Shown one piece after another: positions 6,338-14,152 of a stretch of DNA of 28,898 nt (the stretch's first letter is position 1; every line of letters begins with the position of its first letter). Source of the stretch: Pseudaeromonas sp038247115 (GTDB lineage Bacteria; Pseudomonadota; Gammaproteobacteria; Enterobacterales; Aeromonadaceae); NCBI GenBank assembly GCA_038247115.1, contig JBBRVG010000056.1, positions 1 to 28,898 on the forward strand, written 5' to 3'. The notes beneath the pieces are model-generated. The model saw only the letters and a list, made by a program, of their open reading frames with translations, was not told the origin of the DNA and made no database searches. The translations under genes and the position numbers were made by a program.

Positions 6338-8965
6338 TCACATATCGTCGCCGGGGTTTAACTCGGCGACCAATTTTTCTCGCACCCGATCTTCATCGGC
6401 ATCTGTCAGTAATTGTCCATCGCGACGGGTGAGGGAGAAAAAGTCTTCGACCCGTTCGCCTATGGTGGTGATCTTGGCTGCATGTACCACCAACTCGCAA
6501 TTCTGGAATACGGCGCCGATCCGTGCAAGGACGCCGGGGCGGTCGAGCGCCGTAAGCTCAATCAAGGTATGTTTCCGGTCGCCTTTATTTGGCAGGAAGC
6601 TGACCCGCGTGGGCACTGTAAACTGCCGGTGACGGCGGGAGAGCGGCTTTGGTTTGGGTAATGGCATCGCCGGATTATTCAAGGCGTTGGTCAGCCCTTT
6701 TCGCAGTGACGGAAGCCGCTCCGGATCCACGGCATCACCATTGGGCTCCAGCACGACAAAGGTGTCCATTACGTAGCCATCTTTGGAGCTCATGATCTGG
6801 GCATCGTGAATATTCAGCCCCTTGTGGCCGAGAATTGAGGCCACAGTCGCGAACAGGTTGGGCATATCCCGGCAATAGAGGAAGAGTTCACTGCCGCCCC
6901 GGGCGGCATGTTGGCCAAAGAGTACCAGGGGCTCGCTCTTGTCATGAGGCAGAATATGCTGGCTATGCCAGGCAATTTGCTCCGGGCTATGCCGCATGAA
7001 GTAATCGGCCTTGAAGTTTTGCCACAAGGTCAGAATGGCATCTTCGGCTATACCGCTGGGTCGCAATAGCTCCAGCGCTTTGCGCTGATTTTCCCGGATC
7101 CGTAATTTCAGATCGGGCGGATTTTCCAGACCGAGCCGCAAGGCTTTCTGGGTGGCGAAATAGAGCTCGCGCAGCAGGGTGCCTTTCCAGTCATTCCACA
7201 GATTGTCATTGGTGGCGCAGATATCGGCAACCGTCAGGCAGTAGAGATAATCCAGGTGCTGCTCGTCGCGGATTTTTTCTGCGAAGTCATTCACCACATC
7301 CGGATCATAAATATCACGCCGCTGGGCGGTGACCGAGAACAACAAATGCTGGCGTACCAGCCAGGCCACCAGCCGGCTCTCGTAGCGGTCGAGCCCGTGT
7401 AACTGGCAGAAGTAGAGGGCTTCGCTGGCTCCCAGCTCCGAGTGATCGCCGCCACGGCCTTTGGCAATGTCGTGGAACAGGGCGCCGAGCAATAGTAACT
7501 CAGGCTTAGGTAGCCGGGAGTGAACTTCACGAAATAGCGGCTGCTCGCGTTCGTTGTGGGGCAGGATGAAGCGATGAATATTCTTCAGTAACCGATGGGT
7601 GTGCTCGTCGACCGTGTAGGCGTGGAACATATCGAATTGCATCTGGCCGACAATCTGTCCCCACTGCGGCAGATAGGCGGCGAGGATCCCATGCTCATGC
7701 ATCAGGGTAATGGCCAGCCCCATGCCCTGTGGATGCCGCAACAGCTGGATAAATTGATGGCGACACTCGGGCAGCTCTTGCAGCGAAAAGATCAGGCTGC
7801 GACGGGCTTCACGCAGTTGTCGCAGACCTGCTGAATAGATACCGGTAATCTCCGGGTGTTCCGCAATCTGGTAGAACAGCGACAGCATGGCTAGCGGCTC
7901 GCGGCGGAAGAGTTCGGGATCCCGGGTATCGATGAGGGTACCCCGAAGCAGAAATTGCTCGTTCAGCAGGCGAACCTCAGTGGCGCCATTGCCCAGGATC
8001 GCCTCGTCAAACAGCTGCAACAGCATCTCGTTGAGCTCGGCCACCCGGCGCACCGTCTGGTAGAAACGCTTCATCATCTGTTCGATGGGCGCATTGCCTT
8101 GTCCGGGATAGCCTAGCAGTTCGGCGACGGCGCGTTGGCGATCAAACAACATGCGGTTGTCATTCTTGTCGATGGCAATGTGCAGGGCGAATCGTAAGCG
8201 CCAGAGGAAATTCTGGCAGTCCAGCAACTCCAGATATTCGGAGCGGCTGAGGAATCCGTAGCTGGTCATCTCATACAAGCTGGTGGCGCCAAACTGGCGG
8301 CGAGCCACCCAGGCCAGGGTCTGGATATCCCGCAAGCCTCCCGGGTTGCTCTTTAAGTCCGGCTCCAGGGTATAGACGGTATCTTGGTACTGTTGATGCC
8401 GAGCCGCTTGCTCGTCCCGCTTGGCACGAAAGAAGGCATCGCTGGGCCAGAAGTGATCGGGTTGGATGGCTTGATTCAGAGCAGCAAAGGTGTCCAGCGA
8501 GCCGGTAATCAGCCGGGATTCCAGTAGGTTGGTGGCAATGGTGATATCCAGCTTGCCTTGGGCCACGCAATCACTGACGGTGCGCACGGCATGGCCGACT
8601 TCCAGTTTCAGATCCCAAAGCAGGGTCAGGTACTGACCAATTCGCTCCCCGGTCGCGGCGGATAAAGGGGAGGGACTCAGAACCAGAATATCAATATCGG
8701 AGCTTGGATGCAGTTCACCACGGCCATAACCACCGACAGCGACCAACGCCAGTTGCGACTGCTTGGCCAAACCGAACTGTTCCCAGCACAGACTCAGCAG
8801 TTGATCGATGAACAGGGAACGAGCCGCTACCAGTTCACCGACCGGACTGCCAGCCAAAAATTGGTCACGCAGCCAGCTTTGGAATTGCGCTAGACTCTCC
8901 CGGCCGTTGGTCATTTCCAATGGCGCGACTGGGAGAAAGTCGGGGATCGGTTGATAGTGTTGCAT
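6338..8965 (-). CDS. glnD: Bifunctional PII uridylyltransferase / uridylyl-removing enzyme GlnD
   Basis: Senses glutamine and uridylylates or deuridylylates the PII proteins (GlnB/GlnK), setting glutamine synthetase activity and Ntr transcription. It has 875 residues (E. coli 890). Domains in order: nucleotidyltransferase with GGYGRGELHPSSDID, the metal-binding Asps at about 90 and 92; the GlnD linker (EPDLKSNPGGLRDIQTLAWV); an HD hydrolase domain with ALFHDIAKGRGGDHS, His-Asp at 498-499; and two C-terminal ACT domains at about 702-775 and 803-870. The ATG at 8965 is chosen because AGGGAGG lies just before it and the gap to map is then 31 bases; a longer frame to 9028 would overlap map. All catalytic motifs are intact. 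Confidence 0.96.
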   Translation of the reverse strand: MQHYQPIPDFLPVAPLEMTNGRESLAQFQSWLRDQFLAGSPVGELVAARSLFIDQLLSLCWEQFGLAKQSQLALVAVGGYGRGELHPSSDIDILVLSPSPLSAATGERIGQYLTLLWDLKLEVGHAVRTVSDCVAQGKLDITIATNLLESRLITGSLDTFAALNQAIQPDHFWPSDAFFRAKRDEQAARHQQYQDTVYTLEPDLKSNPGGLRDIQTLAWVARRQFGATSLYEMTSYGFLSRSEYLELLDCQNFLWRLRFALHIAIDKNDNRMLFDRQRAVAELLGYPGQGNAPIEQMMKRFYQTVRRVAELNEMLLQLFDEAILGNGATEVRLLNEQFLLRGTLIDTRDPELFRREPLAMLSLFYQIAEHPEITGIYSAGLRQLREARRSLIFSLQELPECRHQFIQLLRHPQGMGLAITLMHEHGILAAYLPQWGQIVGQMQFDMFHAYTVDEHTHRLLKNIHRFILPHNEREQPLFREVHSRLPKPELLLLGALFHDIAKGRGGDHSELGASEALYFCQLHGLDRYESRLVAWLVRQHLLFSVTAQRRDIYDPDVVNDFAEKIRDEQHLDYLYCLTVADICATNDNLWNDWKGTLLRELYFATQKALRLGLENPPDLKLRIRENQRKALELLRPSGIAEDAILTLWQNFKADYFMRHSPEQIAWHSQHILPHDKSEPLVLFGQHAARGGSELFLYCRDMPNLFATVASILGHKGLNIHDAQIMSSKDGYVMDTFVVLEPNGDAVDPERLPSLRKGLTNALNNPAMPLPKPKPLSRRHRQFTVPTRVSFLPNKGDRKHTLIELTALDRPGVLARIGAVFQNCELVVHAAKITTIGERVEDFFSLTRRDGQLLTDADEDRVREKLVAELNPGDDM

Positions 8966-8996
8966 GCGGCCTCCCTGGCGGCGTGGCTGAGCGGGC

Positions 8997-9782
8997 TCAG
9001 CCCTTGATGTAACGCTCCAGCGTTTCATCGCTGCGTAAGGTCAGAACTTCGCATCCATCCTCGGTGACCAGCAAGGTGTGTTCGTACTGTGCCGACGGTT
9101 GGCGATCGCTAGTAGTGACGGTCCAGCCATCTTTGCGATCAACCTTGCAGCGGTAGGTACCGGCGTTGATCATCGGCTCTATGGTGAAGCACATACCGGG
9201 TTTGAGGGTCAGCTTGTTGCCGTTGCGGTAATGCAGAACCTGCGGCTCTTCATGAAAGGCTTTGCCCAGACCATGGCCACAGTAGTCACGAACCACCGAG
9301 AAGCCGGCCTTCTCCGCCATGGGTTGAATCACGGCGCCGATTTCGCTAAGGCAAGAGCCGGGACGAACGGTGCGGATGGCGGCGTACAGGGTTTGCTGGG
9401 CTATGTCACACAACTGGCGATTCCGCGGTGTCGCATTGCCGATGACAAACATCTGCGAGGTATCACCATGGTAACCATCTTTGATGACCGTAATATCCAG
9501 ATTTATAATGTCGCCATCCCGCAGTTTCTTGTGATTCGGAATGCCATGGCACACCACTTCGTTAATCGAGGTGCAGATGGATTTTGGAAAGCCATGGTAA
9601 TTCAGTGGTGCCGGGATTGCCTGCTGCACATTGACGATATAGTCGTGGCAGATCTGGTTCAATTCCTCGGTGGATACGCCAGCCTTGACGTGGGGGGCTA
9701 TCATCTCCAACACTTCGGCCGCCAGACGGCCCGCAACACGCATTTTTTCAATTTCATCCGGGGTTTTCAGTACGACTGACAT
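8997..9782 (-). CDS. map: Type I methionine aminopeptidase
   Basis: Removes the initiator Met from nascent proteins; cytoplasmic dinuclear metal enzyme. It has 261 residues, close to E. coli Map (264). The expected metal ligands are present: Asp96 and Asp107 (NLDITVIKDGYHGDTS), His170 (GHGLG), Glu202 (TIEPM) and Glu234 (QYEHT). The active-site His is in NYHGFPKS (His63). The start at 9782 matches the family N terminus (M-x5-KTPDEIEKMRVAG); an upstream in-frame codon at 9818 would add 12 residues lying inside the inverted repeat of the leader. The ribosome binding site is weak (GAGAG). It is the first gene of map-glnD-dapD and diverges from rpsB. Confidence 0.96.
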   Translation of the reverse strand: MSVVLKTPDEIEKMRVAGRLAAEVLEMIAPHVKAGVSTEELNQICHDYIVNVQQAIPAPLNYHGFPKSICTSINEVVCHGIPNHKKLRDGDIINLDITVIKDGYHGDTSQMFVIGNATPRNRQLCDIAQQTLYAAIRTVRPGSCLSEIGAVIQPMAEKAGFSVVRDYCGHGLGKAFHEEPQVLHYRNGNKLTLKPGMCFTIEPMINAGTYRCKVDRKDGWTVTTSDRQPSAQYEHTLLVTEDGCEVLTLRSDETLERYIKG

Positions 9783-9807
9783 GGCATCTCTCAATTCAGA
9801 TTCGTGA

Positions 9808-9841
9808 CCGCTCGCCATCCTGGCGGGCCTGCTGCGAGCGG
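9808..9841 (-). repeat. 8-bp inverted repeat in the map leader
   Basis: CCGCTCGC (9808-9815) and GCGAGCGG (9834-9841) are perfect complements around 18 bases that themselves contain CGCCA-TCC-TGGCG. It lies just upstream of the map ribosome binding site and could form a leader hairpin in the map mRNA. Confidence 0.7.
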
Positions 9842-9851
9842 CGTTTTAGAC

Positions 9852-9878
9852 GATGGCAAATTGTAACGATTTGCCATC
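9852..9878. repeat. Perfect 10-bp inverted repeat upstream of map and rpsB
   Basis: GATGGCAAAT (9852-9861) and ATTTGCCATC (9869-9878) flank a 7-base spacer. No T run follows on either strand, so it is not a standard terminator. It may be an operator for the divergent genes or a leader hairpin of map. Confidence 0.75.
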
Positions 9879-9894
9879 CGGAGTTCCAGTTTGC

Positions 9895-9906
9895 TGATCC
9901 GGATCA
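9895..9906. repeat. 12-bp perfect palindrome
   Basis: TGATCCGGATCA reads the same on both strands and includes two GATC (Dam) sites. It lies 17 bases from the inverted repeat ending at 9878, about 60-70 bases before the rpsB promoter. Confidence 0.7.
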
Positions 9907-9966
9907 ATAAATTTCTGCTTACCCGGCTGGCGCTGCTGGCGACGCCCTGACAGCAGGGTTCGGCGG

Positions 9967-10003
9967 TGGTGTTTGCGGGGCGAATATGGTATAAAGCGCG
10001 CCG
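9967..10003 (+). promoter_or_regulatory. Probable rpsB promoter with GC-rich discriminator
   Basis: TATAAA (9990-9995) is a good -10. TGGTGT (9967-9972), 17 bases upstream, is a weak -35. GCGCGCCG (9996-10003) directly after the -10 is the GC-rich discriminator typical of ribosomal genes under stringent (ppGpp/DksA) control. The control itself is inferred. Confidence 0.6.
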
Positions 10004-10042
10004 AGTCATGCCTGTCATGCTCAACACACTTAAATCCTTAAA

Positions 10043-10130
10043 CCACACACACATCGACACGCTCTCCGGGGTGCCCTTTGGGTCGGAGTCGCGGGATGTG
10101 TGGAGGCCTAACCCCATACAGAGGTTTAAA
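10043..10130 (+). ncRNA. rpsB leader RNA element (t44 / S2-leader-like)
   Basis: The rpsB leader carries a structured element matching the E. coli S2 leader (t44, also called tff) as I remember it. CACACATC (10048-10055) pairs with GATGTGTG (10095-10102), CTCCG (10064-10068) with CGGAG (10084-10088), and CCC-TTT-GGG (10074-10082) caps the hairpin. The stretch GGAGGC-TAACCCCATAC before the ribosome binding site is also E. coli-like. The family is linked to S2-dependent feedback on rpsB-tsf. Confidence 0.8.
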
Positions 10131-10859
10131 ATGGCAAAAGTTTCAATGCGCGACATGCTGCAAGCCGGCGTTCACTTCGGTCACCAAACCCGTTTCTGGA
10201 ACCCGAAGATGAAGCCTTTCATCTTTGGCGCTCGTAACGGTGTGCACATCATCAACCTGGAAAAGACTGTTCCTATGTTTGATGATGCGCTGAACTTCAT
10301 CAGCAGCGTTGCTGCCAAGAAGGGCAAGATCCTGTTCGTCGGTACCAAGCGTGCTGCGTCTGAAGCCGTGAAAGAAGCTGCTGGTAGCTGCGATCAGTTC
10401 TATGTGAACCATCGCTGGCTGGGCGGTATGCTGACCAACTGGAAGACAGTTCGTCAGTCCATCAAGCGTCTGAAAGACGTGGAAATCCAAGCTCAAGACG
10501 GCACCTTCGAAAAGCTGACCAAGAAAGAGGCGCTGATGCGTACTCGCGAAATGGACAAGCTGGAAAAGAGCCTGGGCGGTATCAAGGATATGGGCGGCCT
10601 GCCGGACGTTCTGTTCGTTGTTGATGCTGAACACGAGCACATCGCTATCAAAGAAGCCAACAACCTGGGTATCCCGGTTGTGTCTATCGTTGATACCAAC
10701 TCTAACCCGGACGGCGTTGATTACATCATCCCGGGTAACGACGATGCGATCCGTGCCGTGAGCCTGTACCTGTCTGCCGCTGCTGGTGTTGTGAACGCCT
10801 CCCGCGAGATGGACATTGCAGTTCAAGCCGAGCAAGACGGTTTCGTAGAAGCCAACTAA
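10131..10859 (+). CDS. rpsB: 30S ribosomal protein S2
   Basis: Small-subunit ribosomal protein at the head/body junction of the 30S subunit, assembled late. It has 242 residues, as expected (E. coli 241). The N terminus MAKVSMRDMLQAGVHFGHQ and internal blocks RWLGGMLTNWKT, LPDVLFVVDA and DTNSNPDGVDYIIPGNDDA are S2 signatures. The frame stays open upstream through the leader, but ATG 10131 has AGAGG upstream and matches the family start. It heads the plus-strand cluster, with promoter and leader RNA in front and a terminator-like hairpin between it and tsf, an arrangement also found in E. coli. Confidence 0.98.
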   Translation: MAKVSMRDMLQAGVHFGHQTRFWNPKMKPFIFGARNGVHIINLEKTVPMFDDALNFISSVAAKKGKILFVGTKRAASEAVKEAAGSCDQFYVNHRWLGGMLTNWKTVRQSIKRLKDVEIQAQDGTFEKLTKKEALMRTREMDKLEKSLGGIKDMGGLPDVLFVVDAEHEHIAIKEANNLGIPVVSIVDTNSNPDGVDYIIPGNDDAIRAVSLYLSAAAGVVNASREMDIAVQAEQDGFVEAN

Positions 10860-10912
10860 TAAAGGCCCGGACAGTTCGCTGTTCTCCCTTATTAACCCGT
10901 TGTAATTGGTTA

Positions 10913-10941
10913 GCAGGGGTCCTCGTGACCCCTGCATTTTT
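10913..10941 (+). terminator. Terminator/attenuator between rpsB and tsf
   Basis: A perfect 9-bp stem (GCAGGGGTC 10913-10921, GACCCCTGC 10927-10935) with a 5-base loop is followed by A and five T residues. It probably lets only part of transcription reach tsf. Confidence 0.9.
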
Positions 10942-10972
10942 ATACAAATCACTCAGACCGAGGATATAGGAC

Positions 10973-11851
10973 ATGGCAAACATTTCCGCCGCTCTGGTTA
11001 AAGAACTGCGCGAGCGTACCGGCGCGGGCATGATGGACTGCAAGAAAGCACTGACCGAAGCTGATGGTGACATCGAGCTGGCGATCGAAAACATGCGTAA
11101 GTCTGGTCAAGCCAAGGCTGCCAAGAAAGCTGGCCGTATCGCCGCCGAAGGCGTGATCCTGGCCCGTGCCGAAGGCAACACCGCTGTCATGATCGAACTG
11201 AACTGTGAAACCGACTTCGTAGGCAAGGACGTCAGCTTCCGTGCCTTCGGTGAACAGATCCTGGCGCTGGCCGTTGCCAACAAGATCACCGACCTCGAGG
11301 CTCTGAAAGCCGCTACCATGGAAAATGGTGACAGCGTTGAAGTTTCCTTGAACAACCTGATTGCCAAGCTGGGCGAAAACATGAACCTGCGCCGCGTGAT
11401 CGTGGTGGAAGGTGACAACCTGGGTACCTATATCCACGGTGGTCGTATTGGTGTTATCACCAAGCTGGTTGGCGGCACCACTGACCTGGCTAAAGATCTG
11501 GCCATGCACGTTGCTGCGAACAGCCCGCAATTCGTCAAGCCGGAAGACGTTTCTGCTGAAGTGGTTGCTAAAGAGCGCGAAATCCAAATCGACATCGCCA
11601 TCAACTCTGGCAAGCCGAAAGACATCGCCGAGAAGATGGTCGAAGGCCGCATGAAGAAATTCACCGGTGAAATTTCTCTGACCGGTCAGCCTTTCGTTAA
11701 GGATCCTTCTGTTCTGGTTGCCGATCTGCTGAAGAAAGAAGGCGCTGATGTGCTGGAATTCGTTCGCTTTGAAGTAGGCGAAGGTATCGAGAAGCTAGAG
11801 ACTGACTTCGCCGCTGAAGTTCAGGCTCAAATCGCTGCCATGAAAGGCTAA
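10973..11851 (+). CDS. tsf: Elongation factor Ts
   Basis: Guanine-nucleotide exchange factor that regenerates EF-Tu-GTP. It has 292 residues (E. coli 283). The N-terminal UBA-like domain has LRERTGAGMMDCKKAL, and the TDFV motif that contacts EF-Tu is at residues 80-83 (CETDFVGKD). The core and dimerisation parts follow, with the C-terminal block SLTGQPFVKDPS. GAGGA lies upstream of the ATG. Codon use is strongly biased (CGT, GGT, AAG, CTG), as in highly expressed genes. It follows rpsB after a 113-base gap holding the attenuator. Confidence 0.98.
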   Translation: MANISAALVKELRERTGAGMMDCKKALTEADGDIELAIENMRKSGQAKAAKKAGRIAAEGVILARAEGNTAVMIELNCETDFVGKDVSFRAFGEQILALAVANKITDLEALKAATMENGDSVEVSLNNLIAKLGENMNLRRVIVVEGDNLGTYIHGGRIGVITKLVGGTTDLAKDLAMHVAANSPQFVKPEDVSAEVVAKEREIQIDIAINSGKPKDIAEKMVEGRMKKFTGEISLTGQPFVKDPSVLVADLLKKEGADVLEFVRFEVGEGIEKLETDFAAEVQAQIAAMKG

Positions 11852-11879
11852 TCTGCGATAAAGTTAGCAAGCCAATTCA

Positions 11880-11905
11880 GACCGCGACCTATGTCGCGGT
11901 CTTTC
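11880..11905 (+). terminator. Terminator-like hairpin between tsf and pyrH
   Basis: A perfect 9-bp stem (GACCGCGAC 11880-11888, GTCGCGGTC 11893-11901) with a 4-base loop is followed by TTTCTAT. The U tract is short, so read-through into pyrH is likely. Its 3' arm ends 23 bases before the pyrH start. Confidence 0.75.
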
Positions 11906-11923
11906 TATGACCAGGAAGAAAAG

Positions 11924-12658
11924 ATGAGTACCAATCCTAAAGCTGCTTACAGACGAATTCTGTTGAAACTGAGTGGTGAGGCCCTGCAGGGTGATGAAGG
12001 CTTCGGCATTGATCCCGCCGTGCTGGAACGTATGGCTCAGGAGATCAAGGAGCTGGTAGAGCTCGGGGTACAAGTCGGTCTGGTCATCGGTGGCGGTAAC
12101 CTGTTCCGGGGTGCCGGTCTTGCCAAGGCGGGTATGAACCGGGTGGTGGGTGATCACATGGGTATGCTGGCAACCGTCATGAATGGTCTGGCCATGCGGG
12201 ATGCGCTGCATCGTGCCTATGTGAATGCGCGCCTGATGTCAGCCATCAGTCTGCAAGGGATCTGTGATTCCTACAGCTGGGCCGAAGGGATCAGCCAGTT
12301 GCGTGCTGGTAAGGTCGTGATTTTTGCTGCCGGTACCGGTAATCCATTCTTTACCACCGACTCGGCCGCTTGTTTGCGCGGTATCGAGATCGAAGCCGAT
12401 GCCGTCTTGAAGGCGACCAAGGTGGATGGTGTTTATTCTGATGACCCAGTCAAGAATCCGGATGCCGAACTGTATACCGAGCTCGACTACAGCGATGTGC
12501 TGGATAAAGAACTCAAAGTCATGGATCTGGCGGCCTTCACTCTGGCGCGAGATCACAACTTACCGATCCGTGTCTTCAACATGAATAAGCCGGGCGCATT
12601 GCGTCGCGTCATCATGGGCGAGCAGGAAGGTACTCTGATCCATCACAAAAACAAATAA
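11924..12658 (+). CDS. pyrH: UMP kinase
   Basis: Phosphorylates UMP to UDP with ATP; bacterial hexameric amino-acid-kinase-fold enzyme, allosterically activated by GTP and inhibited by UTP in E. coli. It has 244 residues (E. coli 241). Key blocks: YRRILLKLSGEALQG with the phosphate-binding Lys near the N terminus, VIGGGNLFRGAG, RVVGDHMGMLATVMN, AGTGNPFFTTDSAA and KATKVDGVYSDDP. ATG 11924 is chosen because AGGA lies upstream and it matches the family N terminus; an earlier in-frame codon at 11891 falls within the tsf-pyrH hairpin. Confidence 0.97.
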   Translation: MSTNPKAAYRRILLKLSGEALQGDEGFGIDPAVLERMAQEIKELVELGVQVGLVIGGGNLFRGAGLAKAGMNRVVGDHMGMLATVMNGLAMRDALHRAYVNARLMSAISLQGICDSYSWAEGISQLRAGKVVIFAAGTGNPFFTTDSAACLRGIEIEADAVLKATKVDGVYSDDPVKNPDAELYTELDYSDVLDKELKVMDLAAFTLARDHNLPIRVFNMNKPGALRRVIMGEQEGTLIHHKNK

Positions 12659-12666
12659 CACTGGCT

Positions 12667-12693
12667 TTGCCGATCGCATTTACTGGTTACAAT
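12667..12693 (+). promoter_or_regulatory. Candidate frr promoter
   Basis: In the 75-base pyrH-frr gap TTGCCG (12667-12672) and TACAAT (12688-12693) are 15 bases apart (16 if TTTGCC is used). The -10 matches 5/6. I recall a separate frr promoter in E. coli. Confidence 0.4.
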
Positions 12694-12733
12694 CATCAGT
12701 AAAGTCAGACGACACAGAAGAAGGATAACGACA

Positions 12734-13291
12734 GTGATCAATGATATTAAGCAAGATGCAAAAGAGCGGATGACCAAGAGCGTCGAGTCGCTCAAGAGTC
12801 AGATGTCCAAGATCCGTACCGGTCGTGCACAACCGGCGTTGCTGGATGGCATCACCGTTGATTATTACGGTTCGTCTACCCCGCTGCGTCAGGTTGCCAA
12901 CGTGGTGGCCGAAGATTCGCGCACGCTGGCGGTTACCGTCTTCGATCGCTCCATGATCCAGGCTGTTGAAAAAGCAATAATGACCTCTGATTTAGGGCTC
13001 AATCCCTGCTCTGCGGGTACAACCATTCGTGTGCCACTGCCTGCATTGACTGAAGATCGTCGTAAAGATCTGATCAAGTTGGTCCGAGCTGAAGCCGAGC
13101 AAGCCCGCGTTGCGGTTCGTAACGTACGTCGGGATTGCAATGCCGATTTGAAGGCCTTGCTGAAAGACAAGGATATCTCCGAGGACGACGATCGTCGCGC
13201 TCAGGAAGAGATCCAGAAGCTGACCGATGGTTTCGTCAAGCAGGTAGATGACCTGCTGACGGCCAAGGAAAAAGAGCTGATGGAAATCTGA
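12734..13291 (+). CDS. frr: Ribosome recycling factor
   Basis: With EF-G it splits the post-termination ribosome complex. It has 185 residues, the same as E. coli RRF. Sequence blocks: SKIRTGRAQPALLDGI, VFDRSMIQAVEKAI, DLGLNPCSAGTTIRVPLP and LVRAEAEQARVAVRNVRRD, ending in a coiled-coil helix that belongs to the three-helix bundle. The start is GTG (12734) with AAGGA eight bases upstream; the next in-frame ATG (KERM, residue 13) would remove conserved residues. E. coli frr also starts with GTG as I remember it. A terminator-like hairpin follows. Confidence 0.97.
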   Translation: MINDIKQDAKERMTKSVESLKSQMSKIRTGRAQPALLDGITVDYYGSSTPLRQVANVVAEDSRTLAVTVFDRSMIQAVEKAIMTSDLGLNPCSAGTTIRVPLPALTEDRRKDLIKLVRAEAEQARVAVRNVRRDCNADLKALLKDKDISEDDDRRAQEEIQKLTDGFVKQVDDLLTAKEKELMEI

Positions 13292-13314
13292 TTGTCACAT
13301 CAGGTATAGTACCG

Positions 13315-13344
13315 ACGCCGTGTAGGTCTCTGCACGGCGTTTTT
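13315..13344 (+). terminator. Terminator-like hairpin between frr and uppS
   Basis: ACGCCGTG (13315-13322) pairs with CACGGCGT (13333-13340) around a 10-base loop, and TTTT follows. uppS starts 22 bases later, so partial read-through is expected. Confidence 0.85.
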
Positions 13345-13366
13345 CTATATATACAGGAGATGAAGC

Positions 13367-14137
13367 ATGTCGTTACCTGCCTCTCTCGGTGAGATGGCTA
13401 ATCAGGGGCTACCCCGGCATGTTGCCATCATCATGGATGGTAATGGGCGTTGGGCCCAGCAGCGTGGCAAGATGCGCGTCTTCGGCCATAAGGCAGGAGT
13501 CAATGCTGTTCGTGATACAGTCTCCGTCGCCTCCCGTCTTGGCCTGTCAGCTCTGACCCTCTTTGCTTTTTCCAGCGAAAATTGGCGTCGACCGGAATCT
13601 GAAGTCTCAGCCTTGATGGAACTCTTCATCCATGTTCTGGGCGGGGAAGTGAAGAAGCTGCATAAGAGCAATATCCGCTTGCGGATCACTGGGGAACGTT
13701 CCCGTTTCAGCTCTCGTTTGCAAGATAAAGTTGCCGCCGCAGAAGCGCTGACGGCCAATAACACGGGCCTGATCCTCAACGTGGCGGCCAATTATGGTGG
13801 CCGCTGGGATATTACCCAGGCTGCAGTGGCTTTGGCGAGCGAAGTTCAGGCGGGCCATTTGGCGCCGGATCAGATCGATGAAGACGCCTTGGCCCGGCAC
13901 TTGAGTACCCATGGTTTGCCCGATGTTGATCTGCTGATCCGTACCGGCGGCGATCACAGGATCAGCAATTTCGTGCTTTGGCAGGCTGCCTATGCCGAGC
14001 TTTATTTTACGCCGGTCCTGTGGCCGGATTTCGATGCAGTGGTATTTAGTGAGGCCATTGCCTCATTTGCCAGCCGTGAACGCCGTTTTGGCTGTACGGG
14101 TGAACAGATCAGGGCGTTGTTGGACCAACCCGGCTGA
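13367..14137 (+). CDS. uppS: Undecaprenyl diphosphate synthase (cis-prenyltransferase)
   Basis: Adds eight isopentenyl units to farnesyl diphosphate to make the C55 carrier lipid precursor for peptidoglycan and O-antigen. It has 256 residues. Motifs: HVAIIMDGNGRWA with the catalytic Asp at residue 24, FGHKAG, TLFAFSSENWRRP, LNVAANYGGRWDI, and RTGGDHRISNF followed by AYAELYFTPVLWPDFD. In E. coli the third motif reads RTGGEHR (Glu198); here the Glu is Asp (residue 196), while the adjacent His and the AYAE Glu remain. AGGAG precedes the ATG. The partner gene dxr, for the precursor pathway, lies two genes downstream. Confidence 0.96.
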   Translation: MSLPASLGEMANQGLPRHVAIIMDGNGRWAQQRGKMRVFGHKAGVNAVRDTVSVASRLGLSALTLFAFSSENWRRPESEVSALMELFIHVLGGEVKKLHKSNIRLRITGERSRFSSRLQDKVAAAEALTANNTGLILNVAANYGGRWDITQAAVALASEVQAGHLAPDQIDEDALARHLSTHGLPDVDLLIRTGGDHRISNFVLWQAAYAELYFTPVLWPDFDAVVFSEAIASFASRERRFGCTGEQIRALLDQPG

Positions 14138-14152
14138 AGTTAGAGGATCTCG

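Larger units (their letters stand above)
9783..10130. other. Divergent map-rpsB control region
   Basis: No gene is seen. Read along the plus strand it holds: an inverted repeat in the map leader (9808-9841); a perfect 10-bp inverted repeat (9852-9878); a 12-bp palindrome (9895-9906); the rpsB promoter (about 9967-10003); and the conserved rpsB leader RNA (about 10043-10130). A possible map -10 on the minus strand is TACAAT (plus-strand 9860-9865), with only a weak -35. Confidence 0.6.

Noticed and set aside
10143..10952. Minus-strand open frame of 269 codons opposite rpsB (and a similar one opposite tsf, 10949-11587)
   Set aside because: Same cause as opposite ptsG: codon bias of the ribosomal and elongation-factor genes. 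The first frame also runs across the rpsB-tsf attenuator.
13692..13703. 12-bp palindrome GGGAACGTTCCC inside uppS, also resembling a sigma-E -35 (GGAAC)
   Set aside because: It lies in conserved coding sequence, and no sigma-E -10 is found at the right spacing; one such palindrome is not surprising in this length of DNA.
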